A stretch of DNA of 64,000 nucleotides from Burkholderiales bacterium (GTDB taxonomy: Bacteria > Pseudomonadota > Gammaproteobacteria > Burkholderiales > WYBJ01), in the NCBI GenBank assembly GCA_022841915.1, contig JALHQN010000021.1, forward strand, positions 1 to 64,000, in the 5' to 3' direction. The position numbers were made by a program, and so were the translations under genes. The notes under the pieces are model-generated. The model saw only the letters and a program-made list of their open reading frames with translations, searched no databases and was not told the DNA's origin. Below are positions 8,670 to 17,225 of this stretch, one piece after another (the first letter of the stretch is position 1; every line of letters begins with the position of its first letter).

Positions 8670-10834
8670 TGGCTGCCTCCTCGCGCAAGACCTTGTGGAT
8701 CGTCGTCGTTCTGGCTGTCATTGCGGCGATCGCGCTCTATCAGCACTATGACCTGGGCCGGCTGCTCACCCTCGACAGCCTCAAGGCCAGTCGCGACGCG
8801 TTGGCCGATGCGGTTCAGGCGCGCCCCCTGGCGACAGCACTCCTCTTCTTCTCGGTCTACGTGCTCGCGACGGCGATCTCGATACCGGGCGCGGTGATCC
8901 TGACGCTGGCCGCCGGGGCGATGTTCGGCCTGGGCCTGGGATTGCTGATCGTCTCCTTCGCCAGCAGCATCGGCGCCTTGCTCGCCTTTCTCGCCGCGCG
9001 CTATCTGCTTCGGGATGCGATCCAGTCACGCTTCGGCAAGCGGCTCGCTCCGATCAACGAGGGCATGAAACGAGACGGCACCTTCTATCTGCTGACTCTG
9101 CGCCTGGTGCCGGTGTTTCCGTTCTGGCTGATCAACCTGCTCTCGGGCCTGACGCCCATCGGCGCGCTGCGCTTCTACATCGTGAGCCAACTCGGCATGC
9201 TGCCCGGCACGCTGGTCTACGTGAACGCAGGCACGCAGCTCGCCAGCATCCAATCGCCGGGCGACATCCTCTCGCCCCTGCTGCTGGGCAGCTTCGTGCT
9301 GCTCGGCATCTTCCCGCTGATCGCCAAGGCGATCGTCGGCGTGTTGCAGCGACGCAAGGTCTACGCGCGCTGGTCCAAGCCGGCCAACTTCGATCGCAAT
9401 CTCGTCGTGATAGGGGCCGGCGCCGGCGGTCTGGTCTCGTCTTACATCGCGGCCGCGGTCAAGGCGAAGGTCACGTTGATCGAAGGCCACAAGATGGGCG
9501 GCGACTGCCTGAACTACGGCTGCGTGCCGAGCAAGGCGCTGATCCGCTCGGCCAAGATGGCGAAACAACTGCGCAAGGCCGAGGGCCTCGGCATGGCCGA
9601 CGTGCAAGGGCGCGTCGACTTCCCCGCCGTGATGGCCCGCATACACGACGTGATCGGCGCCATCGAGCCGCACGACTCCGTCGAGCGCTACACGCAGCTC
9701 GGCGTGGAGGTACTCACGGGGCACGCCCGCATCGTCACGCCCTGGAGCGTGGAAGTGAGCCTCGCCGACGGCACGCGGCAGACCTTGACCACCCGCAGCA
9801 TCGTGATCGCCGCCGGGGCGAGTCCCTTCGTGCCGCCGATTCCGGGCCTCGAGGCGGCGGGCTATCTCACGAGCGACACCGTGTGGGGCCTGAAGCAACT
9901 GCCCGAACGCCTGGTCGTGCTGGGTGGCGGCCCGATCGGCTGCGAACTCGCGCAGAGCTTCGCGCGTCTCGGTGCCGCGGTCACGCAAGTCGAGATGGGG
10001 CCACGCGTGATGGCACGAGAGGACGCAGAAGTGTCGACCCTGGTCGAAGCCTCCCTGCGCGCCGACGGCGTCACGATCCTCGCAGGGCACGAAGCCGTGC
10101 GCGTGGTGACCAACGGCGACGTCAAACAGATCGTGGTCAAGCACGAGGGCCGCGAAATCACCATCGAGTTCGACGAGCTGATTTGCGCCGTCGGACGCCG
10201 CCCGCGCGTAACCGGCTACGGTCTGGAAGAACTCGGCATCCCGCTCACGCCGCGCCAGACGATCGAAACCAACGAGTATCTGCAAACGCTCTACCCCAAC
10301 ATCTATGCCGTCGGGGATGTCGCCGGCCCGTATCAGTTCACCCACACCGCCGCGCACCAAGCGTGGTACGGCGCGGTCAACGCCCTCTTCGGCCGCTTCA
10401 AGCGCTTCAAGGCGGACTACGGCGTCATTCCCTGGACGACCTTCACCGATCCCGAAGTCGCGCGCGTCGGCTTGTCCGAGAATGAAGCCAAGGCTCAGGG
10501 CATCGACTACGAGCTGACGAAGTACGGCATCGACGATCTGGATCGTGCGATCGCCGACGGCACGGCCCACGGCTTCGTCAAGGTGCTCACCGTGCCCGGC
10601 AAAGACAAGATCCTGGGCGTCACCATCGTCGGAGAACACGCGGGCGATCTGCTGGCCGAGTTCGTCCTCGCCATGAAGCACGGCCTGGGTCTCAACAAGA
10701 TCCTCGGCACCATCCATACCTACCCCACCCTCTCGGAAGCGAACAAATACGCGGCCGGCGAGTGGAAGCGGGCCCATGCGCCGCAAAAGCTGCTGCAATG
10801 GGTCGAGCGCTATCACGCCTGGGAGCGCGCATGA
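8669..10834 (+). CDS. TVP38/TMEM64 membrane domain fused to FAD/NAD disulfide oxidoreductase
   Basis: 721 aa from the ATG at 8669, which shares a base with the arsS stop. Residues ~1-225 are a TVP38/TMEM64 (DedA-like, SNARE-associated) membrane domain with LAAGAMFGLGLGL, LRLVPVFPFWLINLLSGLT and several transmembrane segments. Residues ~240-721 are a class I pyridine nucleotide-disulfide oxidoreductase: VVIGAGAGGLVSSY (FAD), redox-active pair in GGDCLNYGCVPSK, VVLGGGPIGCELAQ (NAD), NIYAVGDVAG, and the C-terminal HTYPTLSEA with the catalytic His. It resembles MerA/lipoamide dehydrogenase without the N-terminal metal-binding domain. The reductase domain should face the cytoplasm. It would reduce a disulfide or a thiol-bound oxyanion, but this role is inferred. 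Confidence 0.9.
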   Translation: MAASSRKTLWIVVVLAVIAAIALYQHYDLGRLLTLDSLKASRDALADAVQARPLATALLFFSVYVLATAISIPGAVILTLAAGAMFGLGLGLLIVSFASSIGALLAFLAARYLLRDAIQSRFGKRLAPINEGMKRDGTFYLLTLRLVPVFPFWLINLLSGLTPIGALRFYIVSQLGMLPGTLVYVNAGTQLASIQSPGDILSPLLLGSFVLLGIFPLIAKAIVGVLQRRKVYARWSKPANFDRNLVVIGAGAGGLVSSYIAAAVKAKVTLIEGHKMGGDCLNYGCVPSKALIRSAKMAKQLRKAEGLGMADVQGRVDFPAVMARIHDVIGAIEPHDSVERYTQLGVEVLTGHARIVTPWSVEVSLADGTRQTLTTRSIVIAAGASPFVPPIPGLEAAGYLTSDTVWGLKQLPERLVVLGGGPIGCELAQSFARLGAAVTQVEMGPRVMAREDAEVSTLVEASLRADGVTILAGHEAVRVVTNGDVKQIVVKHEGREITIEFDELICAVGRRPRVTGYGLEELGIPLTPRQTIETNEYLQTLYPNIYAVGDVAGPYQFTHTAAHQAWYGAVNALFGRFKRFKADYGVIPWTTFTDPEVARVGLSENEAKAQGIDYELTKYGIDDLDRAIADGTAHGFVKVLTVPGKDKILGVTIVGEHAGDLLAEFVLAMKHGLGLNKILGTIHTYPTLSEANKYAAGEWKRAHAPQKLLQWVERYHAWERA

Positions 10835-11658
10835 CCATGAACACACGACGCCGCAATCTGCTCTTCGCCCTCGCGGCCCTGCCGCTCGCACGCGGGCTGC
10901 ATGCCCAGACGGGTTTCGACCATACGCACAGCGCCTGGTCGGCCCTGCTCAAGAAGCATGTCGTCGTCCTGCGCGGCGGTCAGGCCTCGCAGGTGCGCTA
11001 TGCCGGCTTTGCAGCCGAACGACCAGCGCTCAAGGCCTATCTCGACAGCCTGTCCGGTGTGAGCGCCGCTGCGTTCAAAGGCTTCAGCAAGGTGCAGCAA
11101 CAGGCCTTCCTGACCAACGCCTACAACGCCTTCACCGTCGAACTCATCCTGACCAAATACCCCGATCTGAAGTCGATCCGGGATCTCGGCGGGCTGCTGA
11201 AGAACCCATGGCGCCCGAAGTGGGTACCCTTGCTCGGCAGCAAGGTGTCGCTCGACGATATCGAGCACGAGATGCTGCGCGAGCGCGGACGCTACGACGA
11301 ACCCCGGGTACACTTCGCCGTCAACTGCGCAAGCATCGGCTGCCCCGCCTTGCGCGAAGAGGCCTTCGTCGCCGAGCGCCTGGAGGCGCAGCTCGAGCAG
11401 CAGACGGTCCGGTTCCTTTCCGACCGCACGCGCAACCGTTACAACCCGCAACGCAGTCGCCTGGAGGTCTCGAAGATTTTCGACTGGTACGGCGAAGACT
11501 TCCGCCTCGGCCATCGCGGCATCGTCTCGCTGCCGGCCTTTTTCGCGCGCTATGCCGATCAGCTCGCCGATGCACCCGCCGATCGCGAACGCATACGTGC
11601 TCAGCAAGCGGAGATCGCCTTTCTCGACTACGACTGGGCGCTCAACGACCCGCGATGA
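10831..11658 (+). CDS. DUF547 exported protein
   Basis: 275 aa; the ATG at 10831 overlaps the upstream stop as ATGA. The N terminus (TRRRNLLFALAALPLARGLHAQ) is an export signal with a twin-arginine flavour, so it is probably periplasmic. The DUF547 core is recognisable: AYLDSLSGVS, FLTNAYNAFTVELILTKYP, VSLDDIEHEMLRE, RVHFAVNCASIGCPALREEAF, and FDWYGEDFRLGHRGI. The invariant Asn/Cys-containing segment suggests a papain-like enzyme fold, but no activity is established. DUF547 proteins recur beside radical-SAM-associated glycosyltransferases, as here. Confidence 0.87.
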   Translation: MTMNTRRRNLLFALAALPLARGLHAQTGFDHTHSAWSALLKKHVVVLRGGQASQVRYAGFAAERPALKAYLDSLSGVSAAAFKGFSKVQQQAFLTNAYNAFTVELILTKYPDLKSIRDLGGLLKNPWRPKWVPLLGSKVSLDDIEHEMLRERGRYDEPRVHFAVNCASIGCPALREEAFVAERLEAQLEQQTVRFLSDRTRNRYNPQRSRLEVSKIFDWYGEDFRLGHRGIVSLPAFFARYADQLADAPADRERIRAQQAEIAFLDYDWALNDPR

Positions 11659-12332
11659 CGCCGGCGCTCTCCATCATCGTGCCTATGCTCGACGAAGCGT
11701 CAGGCATCACCGCTGCACTGAGCGCACTGGCGCCGCTGCGTATGCGGGGCGCAGAGGTGATCGCCGTCGACGGGGGCAGCACGGACGGCACGCTCGAACT
11801 CGCACGCCCTCATGCGGATACGGCATTGCGTTCTCCTCGAGGCCGAGCGCGGCAAATGAATGCAGGCGCTGCGGCGGCCCGCGGCGAAACGATGCTGTTC
11901 CTCCACGCAGACACGCGTCTGCCCGAGGCCGCCGATCGCCTCATCGATGAAGCCCTCGCGCGCGGCGCGCACTGGGGCCGTTTCGACGTGCATATCGAAG
12001 GGCGCGCTGCCATGCTGCGAACGATCGCCGCCATGATGAACCTGCGCTCGCGCATCACCGGCATCGCCACCGGCGATCAGGCGATGTTCGTGCGCCGCTT
12101 CGCCTTCGAGCGCGTCGGCGGCTTTCCCGATCAGCCCCTGATGGAAGATATCGAGCTCTCGCGCCGGTTGGGCGCGCTCGGGTCGCCCGCATGTCTGCGC
12201 GCGCGCGTCACGACCTCCGGTCGGCGCTGGGAAGCGCGCGGTGTCTGGCCCACGATCTTCCTCATGTGGCGGCTGCGCTGGCGGTACTGGCGCGGCGCCT
12301 CGCCGCACGAACTCGCGCGGGCGTACAGGTGA
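11655..12332 (+). CDS. TIGR04283-type GT2 glycosyltransferase (radical-SAM-associated transferase 2)
   Basis: 225 aa, ATGA overlap with the DUF547 gene. A GT-A fold is indicated by LSIIVPMLDEA, VDGGSTDGT and the metal-binding FLHADTRLP. GRARQMNAGAAAA is characteristic of the TIGR04283 subgroup. The C terminus RWRYWRGASPHELARAYR matches the family's amphipathic tail. It would transfer a sugar from a nucleotide donor at the cytoplasmic face. TIGR04283 and TIGR04282 (next gene) usually occur together with ArsS-type radical SAM proteins. The acceptor is unknown. Confidence 0.87.
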   Translation: MTPALSIIVPMLDEASGITAALSALAPLRMRGAEVIAVDGGSTDGTLELARPHADTALRSPRGRARQMNAGAAAARGETMLFLHADTRLPEAADRLIDEALARGAHWGRFDVHIEGRAAMLRTIAAMMNLRSRITGIATGDQAMFVRRFAFERVGGFPDQPLMEDIELSRRLGALGSPACLRARVTTSGRRWEARGVWPTIFLMWRLRWRYWRGASPHELARAYR

Positions 12333-12979
12333 GTACCGCGCTGATCGTCTTCGCGAAGGCGCCTGTGGCCGGCGCGGCCAAGACACGGCTCGCACCCGCA
12401 CTCGGCGCCGACGGGGCGGCTGTCCTCGCTCAGCGCATGCTCGACCACATCGTCAGCGTCGGCTGCAGCGCAGGCTTCAGCCGGGTCGAAGTGTGCGCGA
12501 CGCCGAACGCCGATCATCCGGCTTTCCATCGTCTCGCATCCCGCCATGCCGTCGCGCTCGATTCGCAGGGCGACGGCGATCTCGGCGCACGGATGAATCG
12601 CGCGTTGACTCGCGCATTGCTGGCGCACGAGCGCGCCTTGCTGGTCGGCACCGATGCACCGGCGATCACCGCGCACATGCTGCACAACGCCGCCGTCGCA
12701 TTGCACGAAAACGATGCCGTTTTCATCCCCGCGCTCGACGGCGGCTACGTGCTGGTCGGTTTGCGCCGCGCCGCCCCGGCGCTGTTCGCCGACATGACCT
12801 GGAGCACGAGCGACGTGATGCAAGCGACCCGCAGCCGCGCCCGGTCGCAGGACCTGCGCTGGGTCGAACTCGATCCGGTCGCCGATGTCGACGAGCCGGC
12901 CGATCTGATCCATGTGCCGGCGAACTGGTTCTCCCATGCGCCCGCGCGCCTCCTCAACGTTGAAGCGAGCACTCCATGA
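12329..12979 (+). CDS. TIGR04282/DUF2064 nucleotidyl-/glycosyltransferase-like protein (transferase 1)
   Basis: 216 aa. The start is the GTG at 12329 overlapping the previous stop (GTGA); the frame extends upstream but that part is non-homologous. FAKAPVAGAAKTRLAPALG is the DUF2064 signature, resembling the NTP-binding loop of MobA-type nucleotidyltransferases. LLVGTDAPAI and FIPALDGGYVLVGL follow the family pattern for metal and base contacts. It could activate a sugar or other phosphate for the GT2 partner. Short overlaps on both sides indicate translational coupling. Confidence 0.85.
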   Translation: MSTALIVFAKAPVAGAAKTRLAPALGADGAAVLAQRMLDHIVSVGCSAGFSRVEVCATPNADHPAFHRLASRHAVALDSQGDGDLGARMNRALTRALLAHERALLVGTDAPAITAHMLHNAAVALHENDAVFIPALDGGYVLVGLRRAAPALFADMTWSTSDVMQATRSRARSQDLRWVELDPVADVDEPADLIHVPANWFSHAPARLLNVEASTP

Positions 12980-13875
12980 AGTCACTGCGTTCCCTCACCG
13001 CCTGCTTGTGCGCGCTCGGCGCCCTCGTGCTGGGAATGGCGAATGTGCCCAGTGCCCACGCCCAAGGCGCGCCCCTCCGATTCGGCGTCGGGATGTTCCA
13101 GCCCGACCGCGAGCGCAACGACGCGACTTACCGCCCGCTCGCGCGACATCTGTCGCAACGCCTGGGCCGTCCGGTCGAACTGCGCACCGTCGACTCCTGG
13201 GAAGGACTGGCACAGTCGCTGGCGAGCGGCGAAACGGACATCGCCCTGATGGGCCCGTGGGGCTACGTGCTTGCCAATCATCGTGCCGGCGCACAAGCGA
13301 TTTCGACCATCCTGTACGAAGGCAAGCCGGAATACTTCGCGCTGATCGTCACGCACCCGGATTCGGGCCTAGCCACCGTCGAGGATCTCCTCACGAAAGG
13401 AAAGGGCAAGACGTTCGCCTTCGGCGACAAGGGATCCACCTCGGGCTATCTCATCCCCCTGCACTTCTTCATGCAAAAGGGCATCGAGCCCGAGAAGCAC
13501 TTCGCCCGCGTGTTGCACACGAAGCACCAGGCCATCCAGATGCAAGTCACCGCCGGGCAGATCGACGCGGGTGCCGACTACAACCGCAACCGCAACGCGA
13601 TGATCGAGCAGGGCATGATCAAGGCCGATCGCAGCAAGATCATTTGGCAATCCGCGCCGCTGCCCAACGACGCCTTCGCTGTCGGCGCGCAACTGCACAA
13701 GGACAAGGTGCTCGTCGCTCGCCTGCAGTCGGCGCTTGCCGAAGTCGGCGGGCTGCTCAAGGCTCAGCCCCGGTTGCTTCCGACCCACTACACGGGCTTC
13801 GTGAACAGCGACAATCGCCTCTACAAGCCCATCCGCGACGCCGGGCTTGCCACCGGCAAACTGACCGTACGATAG
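12976..13875 (+). CDS. PhnD-like periplasmic phosph(on)ate/oxyanion-binding protein
   Basis: 299 aa, ATGA overlap with the transferase gene. A Sec signal peptide ends near PSAHAQ (residue ~30). The PhnD-family pattern follows: LRFGVGMFQPDRER, TDIALMGPWGYVLANH, and the oxyanion-contact loop FAFGDKGSTSGYLIP (~residues 151-165), then HQAIQMQVTAGQIDAGADYN. Relatives bind phosphonate, phosphite or phosphate; AioX, which binds arsenite, is from a related group. The position inside an arsS operon makes arsenate or an organo-arsenical a candidate ligand (inference). Confidence 0.88.
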   Translation: MKSLRSLTACLCALGALVLGMANVPSAHAQGAPLRFGVGMFQPDRERNDATYRPLARHLSQRLGRPVELRTVDSWEGLAQSLASGETDIALMGPWGYVLANHRAGAQAISTILYEGKPEYFALIVTHPDSGLATVEDLLTKGKGKTFAFGDKGSTSGYLIPLHFFMQKGIEPEKHFARVLHTKHQAIQMQVTAGQIDAGADYNRNRNAMIEQGMIKADRSKIIWQSAPLPNDAFAVGAQLHKDKVLVARLQSALAEVGGLLKAQPRLLPTHYTGFVNSDNRLYKPIRDAGLATGKLTVR

Positions 13876-13879
13876 CCCG

Positions 13880-14770
13880 ATGCCCGCAGCACTCGCTCAT
13901 CGTGATCCCGTGTTGCCGTCCGGCCGGCTGGGCTTTCTCGCGCTCGCCGCCGTGTACGCCGTGCTGATCGCGCTCTGCCTGGGTACATTGATCGCGGCCG
14001 GAGACCTGTCGTTCGGCCGCAACCCGTGGGAGAACCTGTTGAAGTCCGCGGGCGATTTCGCCCGCCCGAGCTTGCTCGACGTCTGGTTCGGGCCCGAGCG
14101 TCTGGAGTATCGCAGCGACGACGGCACGTTGCTGCGCGTCGAGAACCGCCGCGTGGTCGAAACGGAGTTTCTCGCGGCCCTGGGCCGCGCCACCTGGGTC
14201 ACCTTCCAGATCGCCACCTTGGGCTCGCTGCTCGCGGCGGCCCTCGCACTGCCCCTCGGGTTGCTTGCCGCTCGCAACATGAATGCGCCTCGTCCCATCG
14301 CGGTCGCTGCCAACGGCGTCCTCGGTGTAGCGCGCGCGGTGCATACGTTGGTGTTCGGCCTGGTCCTGGTCGGCATCGTCGGACTGGGCCCCACGGCGGG
14401 CATACTCGCGATCGCGCTGCATTCCATGGGCACCTACGGCAAGCTCTACGCCGAGAGCATAGAGACGCTCGACATGGCCGCCATCGACGCCGTGCGCGCG
14501 ACCGGGGCCACCCCGATGCAGGTCTTCTTCCACGGCGTCTGGCCCTCGGTCCTGCCCCAGTTCGTGAGCAGTCATCTCTATGTTTGGGAGTACAACATCC
14601 GCGACTCCACCATACTCGGGCTGATCGGCGCGGGCGGCCTCGGTTTGCTCATTTCAGAGGCCGTGAGCCTGTTCCAATGGGGGCGCCTATCGACCATCCT
14701 GATCGTCCTGGTGGCACTGGTCATGACCTTCGATGCGCTCTCCCGGCGCATACGCCAGGCGTTGCTATGA
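13880..14770 (+). CDS. PhnE-like ABC transporter permease
   Basis: 296 aa inner-membrane protein starting 5 bp after the PhnD-like gene. There is one N-terminal membrane segment, then a ~75-residue periplasmic stretch (ERLEYRSDDGTLL, VENRRVVETEF), then a five-helix permease core. The cytoplasmic coupling (EAA-type) loop is DAVRATGATPMQVFFHGVWP, followed by NIRDSTILGLIGAGGLG, typical of PhnE. It forms the channel for the neighbouring binding protein and ATPase, probably as a homodimer. Confidence 0.88.
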   Translation: MPAALAHRDPVLPSGRLGFLALAAVYAVLIALCLGTLIAAGDLSFGRNPWENLLKSAGDFARPSLLDVWFGPERLEYRSDDGTLLRVENRRVVETEFLAALGRATWVTFQIATLGSLLAAALALPLGLLAARNMNAPRPIAVAANGVLGVARAVHTLVFGLVLVGIVGLGPTAGILAIALHSMGTYGKLYAESIETLDMAAIDAVRATGATPMQVFFHGVWPSVLPQFVSSHLYVWEYNIRDSTILGLIGAGGLGLLISEAVSLFQWGRLSTILIVLVALVMTFDALSRRIRQALL

Positions 14771-15603
14771 CCACGACGCCCACGACAGCGGCGGTGCGCC
14801 TGAGCGACATCAGCGTCGCGGCCGGAGAACGCGTGCTGCTGGACGTCCCCCATCTGGAGATCGCCGCAGGCGAGCGCGTGGCTCTGGTCGGACCGAACGG
14901 CGCGGGGAAGAGCACGCTGCTGCGCACCCTTGCCGGCTTCGTCCGGCTCGCCCGAGGCGAGGTTCAGGTGATCGGTCGCACGTTCGGCCCTGAACACGCG
15001 GCGCTCTCCCGCGCGCAGTGGCGCAATCTTCGATCCGAACTCGGCCACGTCATGCAGGGTTTGCATCTCGTGCCGCGCCTGAGCGCACGCGAGAACGTGC
15101 TGATCGGCGCATCGGTGCGCATGCAGGCGTTGCCCGCCTGGCGCAACTGGGCGCGCATCTATCCCGCCAACCTGCGTGCGGAAGCCGATGCGGCCCTCGC
15201 GGACCTGGACATCCAGCACTTGGCCGACACGCGCGCCGATCGCCTCTCCGGCGGGGAGCGTCAGAAAGTCGCGATCGCGCGCCTGCTCCTGCAGCACCCG
15301 TCGCTGATCCTCGCCGACGAGCCCACAGCCGCCCTCGATCCGAGCGCCACGCTGCAAGCCTGCCAGGCGCTGCGCCGTGCAGCCCAGGGCAGGACGCTCA
15401 TCAGCGTCGTGCATCAGACCGAATTGCTACCGTTGCTTGCCCAGCGCGTGCTGGGACTCGCTCACGGCCGCATCGTCTGGGATCTGCCCGTCGGCGGCGT
15501 TGACGAAGCCGCGCTCAAGGCGCTCTACGGCGCGCCTCACCCGGAGTCGACCGATGCACGAGGCAGACAACCGGACTTGAGCCGCGCGATCCATGTCACC
15601 TGA
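14767..15603 (+). CDS. PhnC-like ABC transporter ATPase
   Basis: 278 aa from the ATG at 14767 (ATGA overlap with the permease stop). Walker A GPNGAGKST (~residues 43-51), Q-loop VMQGLHLVPRL, signature LSGGERQKVAIAR, Walker B LILADEP and switch His in SVVHQTEL are all present, so it should be active. It is a soluble subunit energising the PhnE-like permease. Gene order is D-E-C, unlike the C-D-E order of E. coli phn. The C-terminal ~20 residues are a low-complexity extension. Confidence 0.9.
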   Translation: MTTTPTTAAVRLSDISVAAGERVLLDVPHLEIAAGERVALVGPNGAGKSTLLRTLAGFVRLARGEVQVIGRTFGPEHAALSRAQWRNLRSELGHVMQGLHLVPRLSARENVLIGASVRMQALPAWRNWARIYPANLRAEADAALADLDIQHLADTRADRLSGGERQKVAIARLLLQHPSLILADEPTAALDPSATLQACQALRRAAQGRTLISVVHQTELLPLLAQRVLGLAHGRIVWDLPVGGVDEAALKALYGAPHPESTDARGRQPDLSRAIHVT

Positions 15604-15634
15604 ATCTCGTTCACCCACCACCCCCGGAGAATCC

Positions 15635-16099
15635 ATGTCATACACACGCGCTGGACTTGCCTTGATCTCGGCGATCGCCTTGAGCGGATGCGCCACGTTG
15701 CAGCCGAGCGACAACGGCATGATCACGCTGAAAAGCCCGCATAGCGCCGCTGAGACGCTCACGCGCCTCGAGGGCGAGGTGAAGAAGCGCGGTCTGGCGA
15801 TCGTCGCCCGCATCGATCATGCCGCGGGCGCGACCAAAGTCGGCAAGCGCCTGCGGCCGACCGAGCTCATGATCTTCGGCAATCCGCAGGCCGGAACACC
15901 GTTGATGGAGTGCGCGCAGGGGGTGGGGATCGACCTGCCGATGAAAGCCCTCGTATGGGTGGATGCCCAGTCCCAGGTGTGGCTGGCCTACAACGATCCG
16001 GTCTGGATGGTCCGCAGGCACGGCGGCGGCGACTGTCCCGCGGCCGACAACGTGCGCAAGGCCCTGGCGGCCATCGCTCAGTCGACGATCGCGCGATGA
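15635..16099 (+). CDS. DUF302 lipoprotein
   Basis: 154 aa. The ATG at 15635 has GGAGA upstream; the open frame begins earlier, inside the ATPase gene. The N terminus is a type II signal with lipobox LSGC (Cys ~19). The mature part has the DUF302 pattern: SAAETLTRLEGEVKKRGLAIVARIDHAAGA, LRPTELMIFGNPQAGTPLM, and ALVWVDAQSQVWLAYNDPVWM (strings shortened by residue position: ~34-60, ~70-90, ~102-124). DUF302 domains are small, often heme- or metal-linked folds of unclear function. It would be anchored to the periplasmic membrane face. Confidence 0.85.
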   Translation: MSYTRAGLALISAIALSGCATLQPSDNGMITLKSPHSAAETLTRLEGEVKKRGLAIVARIDHAAGATKVGKRLRPTELMIFGNPQAGTPLMECAQGVGIDLPMKALVWVDAQSQVWLAYNDPVWMVRRHGGGDCPAADNVRKALAAIAQSTIAR

Positions 16100-17085
16100 T
16101 CGGCGGCACTGCCGACAGCACAGCGGCGGGCAGAAGCTGCCCGCTGCACTATCGCTATCGGCCTGAAGTCTTCGCCTCGGCGGCCAGAGCGGATCTTCAG
16201 TCCCTCGAAGTGCTGTATGTCGTGGGGGGGCTCTACGGCAACGAACTCGCCCTGGAACGGGTGCTCGAACTGTTCGCGGCCGAGCGAGGCCGCAAGCGTC
16301 TGGTGTTCAATGGCGACTTTCACTGGTTCGACATCGATCCGGATGTATTCGCGCGCGTCCAATCCCAGGTGCTCGCCCATACCGCCACCCGAGGCAACGT
16401 CGAGACCGAGCTGGCCGCGCCACCGGCGGACGGCGCGATCGACGCCGGCTGCGGCTGCGCCTACCCGGCCTGGGTGAGCGACGACATCGTCATGCGCTCC
16501 AATCGCATCCTGGCTCGGCTTCGTCAGGCGACTGCGCCGATCCAGCGCTGCGAACTCGGATCGCTGCCGATGTGGATGCGCGCCGATGTCGGGGACATGC
16601 GTATCGGCATCGTGCATGGCGATGCCGAGTCCCTCGCCGGCTGGGGGTTCGCCCAGGAGCATCTGCACGATCCCGCGCAGCAGGATCGAGTTCGCGGCTG
16701 GCTGTCGAGAGCGAACGTGGATGCCTTCGCTTGCAGCCACACCTGCCTTCCCGTGTTCCAGTCGCTGCCGTTGGACTCGGGAGCGCACCGCGGATGGATA
16801 TTCAACAACGGAGCCGCAGGCATGCCGAACTTCGCGGGCGACAGCGCCGGACTGCTCACGAGAATCGCCGTGTCGCCCCCCCTGTCCGGCCACTCTCGGG
16901 CCAGCGTGAACCGGGGTGAGGTTTACGCGGATGCCTATGCGATCGAAATCGACGTGAGCGAGTCGCAGCGACGCTTCCTGCGCCAGTGGCCGCCGGGCAG
17001 CGACGCCTACGCTTCCTACTTCGAGCGCATGGCGAGGGGGCCCGACTATTCGGTCCAACGGATGGTTCGCCCCAACGCCGCGTAG
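16096..17085 (+). CDS. Divergent calcineurin-like metallophosphoesterase
   Basis: 329 aa, ATGA overlap with the lipoprotein stop; last gene of the operon. Metallophosphatase motifs appear in order: VVGGLYGNELAL in the motif I position, FNGDFHWFD (GD), ATRGNVE (GN-E in the GNHE position), IVHGDAES (GH-type) and CSHTCLP (GHTH-type). Motif I normally reads D-x-H-G-N; here Asp and His are replaced by Gly and Tyr, removing two metal ligands. Three cysteines in AGCGCAY add another odd feature. It may bind one metal or act on an unusual phosph(on)ate or arsenate ester. No signal peptide. Confidence 0.75.
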   Translation: MIGGTADSTAAGRSCPLHYRYRPEVFASAARADLQSLEVLYVVGGLYGNELALERVLELFAAERGRKRLVFNGDFHWFDIDPDVFARVQSQVLAHTATRGNVETELAAPPADGAIDAGCGCAYPAWVSDDIVMRSNRILARLRQATAPIQRCELGSLPMWMRADVGDMRIGIVHGDAESLAGWGFAQEHLHDPAQQDRVRGWLSRANVDAFACSHTCLPVFQSLPLDSGAHRGWIFNNGAAGMPNFAGDSAGLLTRIAVSPPLSGHSRASVNRGEVYADAYAIEIDVSESQRRFLRQWPPGSDAYASYFERMARGPDYSVQRMVRPNAA

Positions 17086-17225
17086 CCCGCGGGGCGTGCG
17101 TGTAGAAAAATTTACCGGCCCACGGCGCACGGCGCACGCTCCCGCCCACGGGCCCAGCTAGAGGAATTGCGCCAGGCACAGCACGTGCGTAGGGTCGGCA
17201 AACCCTGACTGCAAAGGTGGTCATT

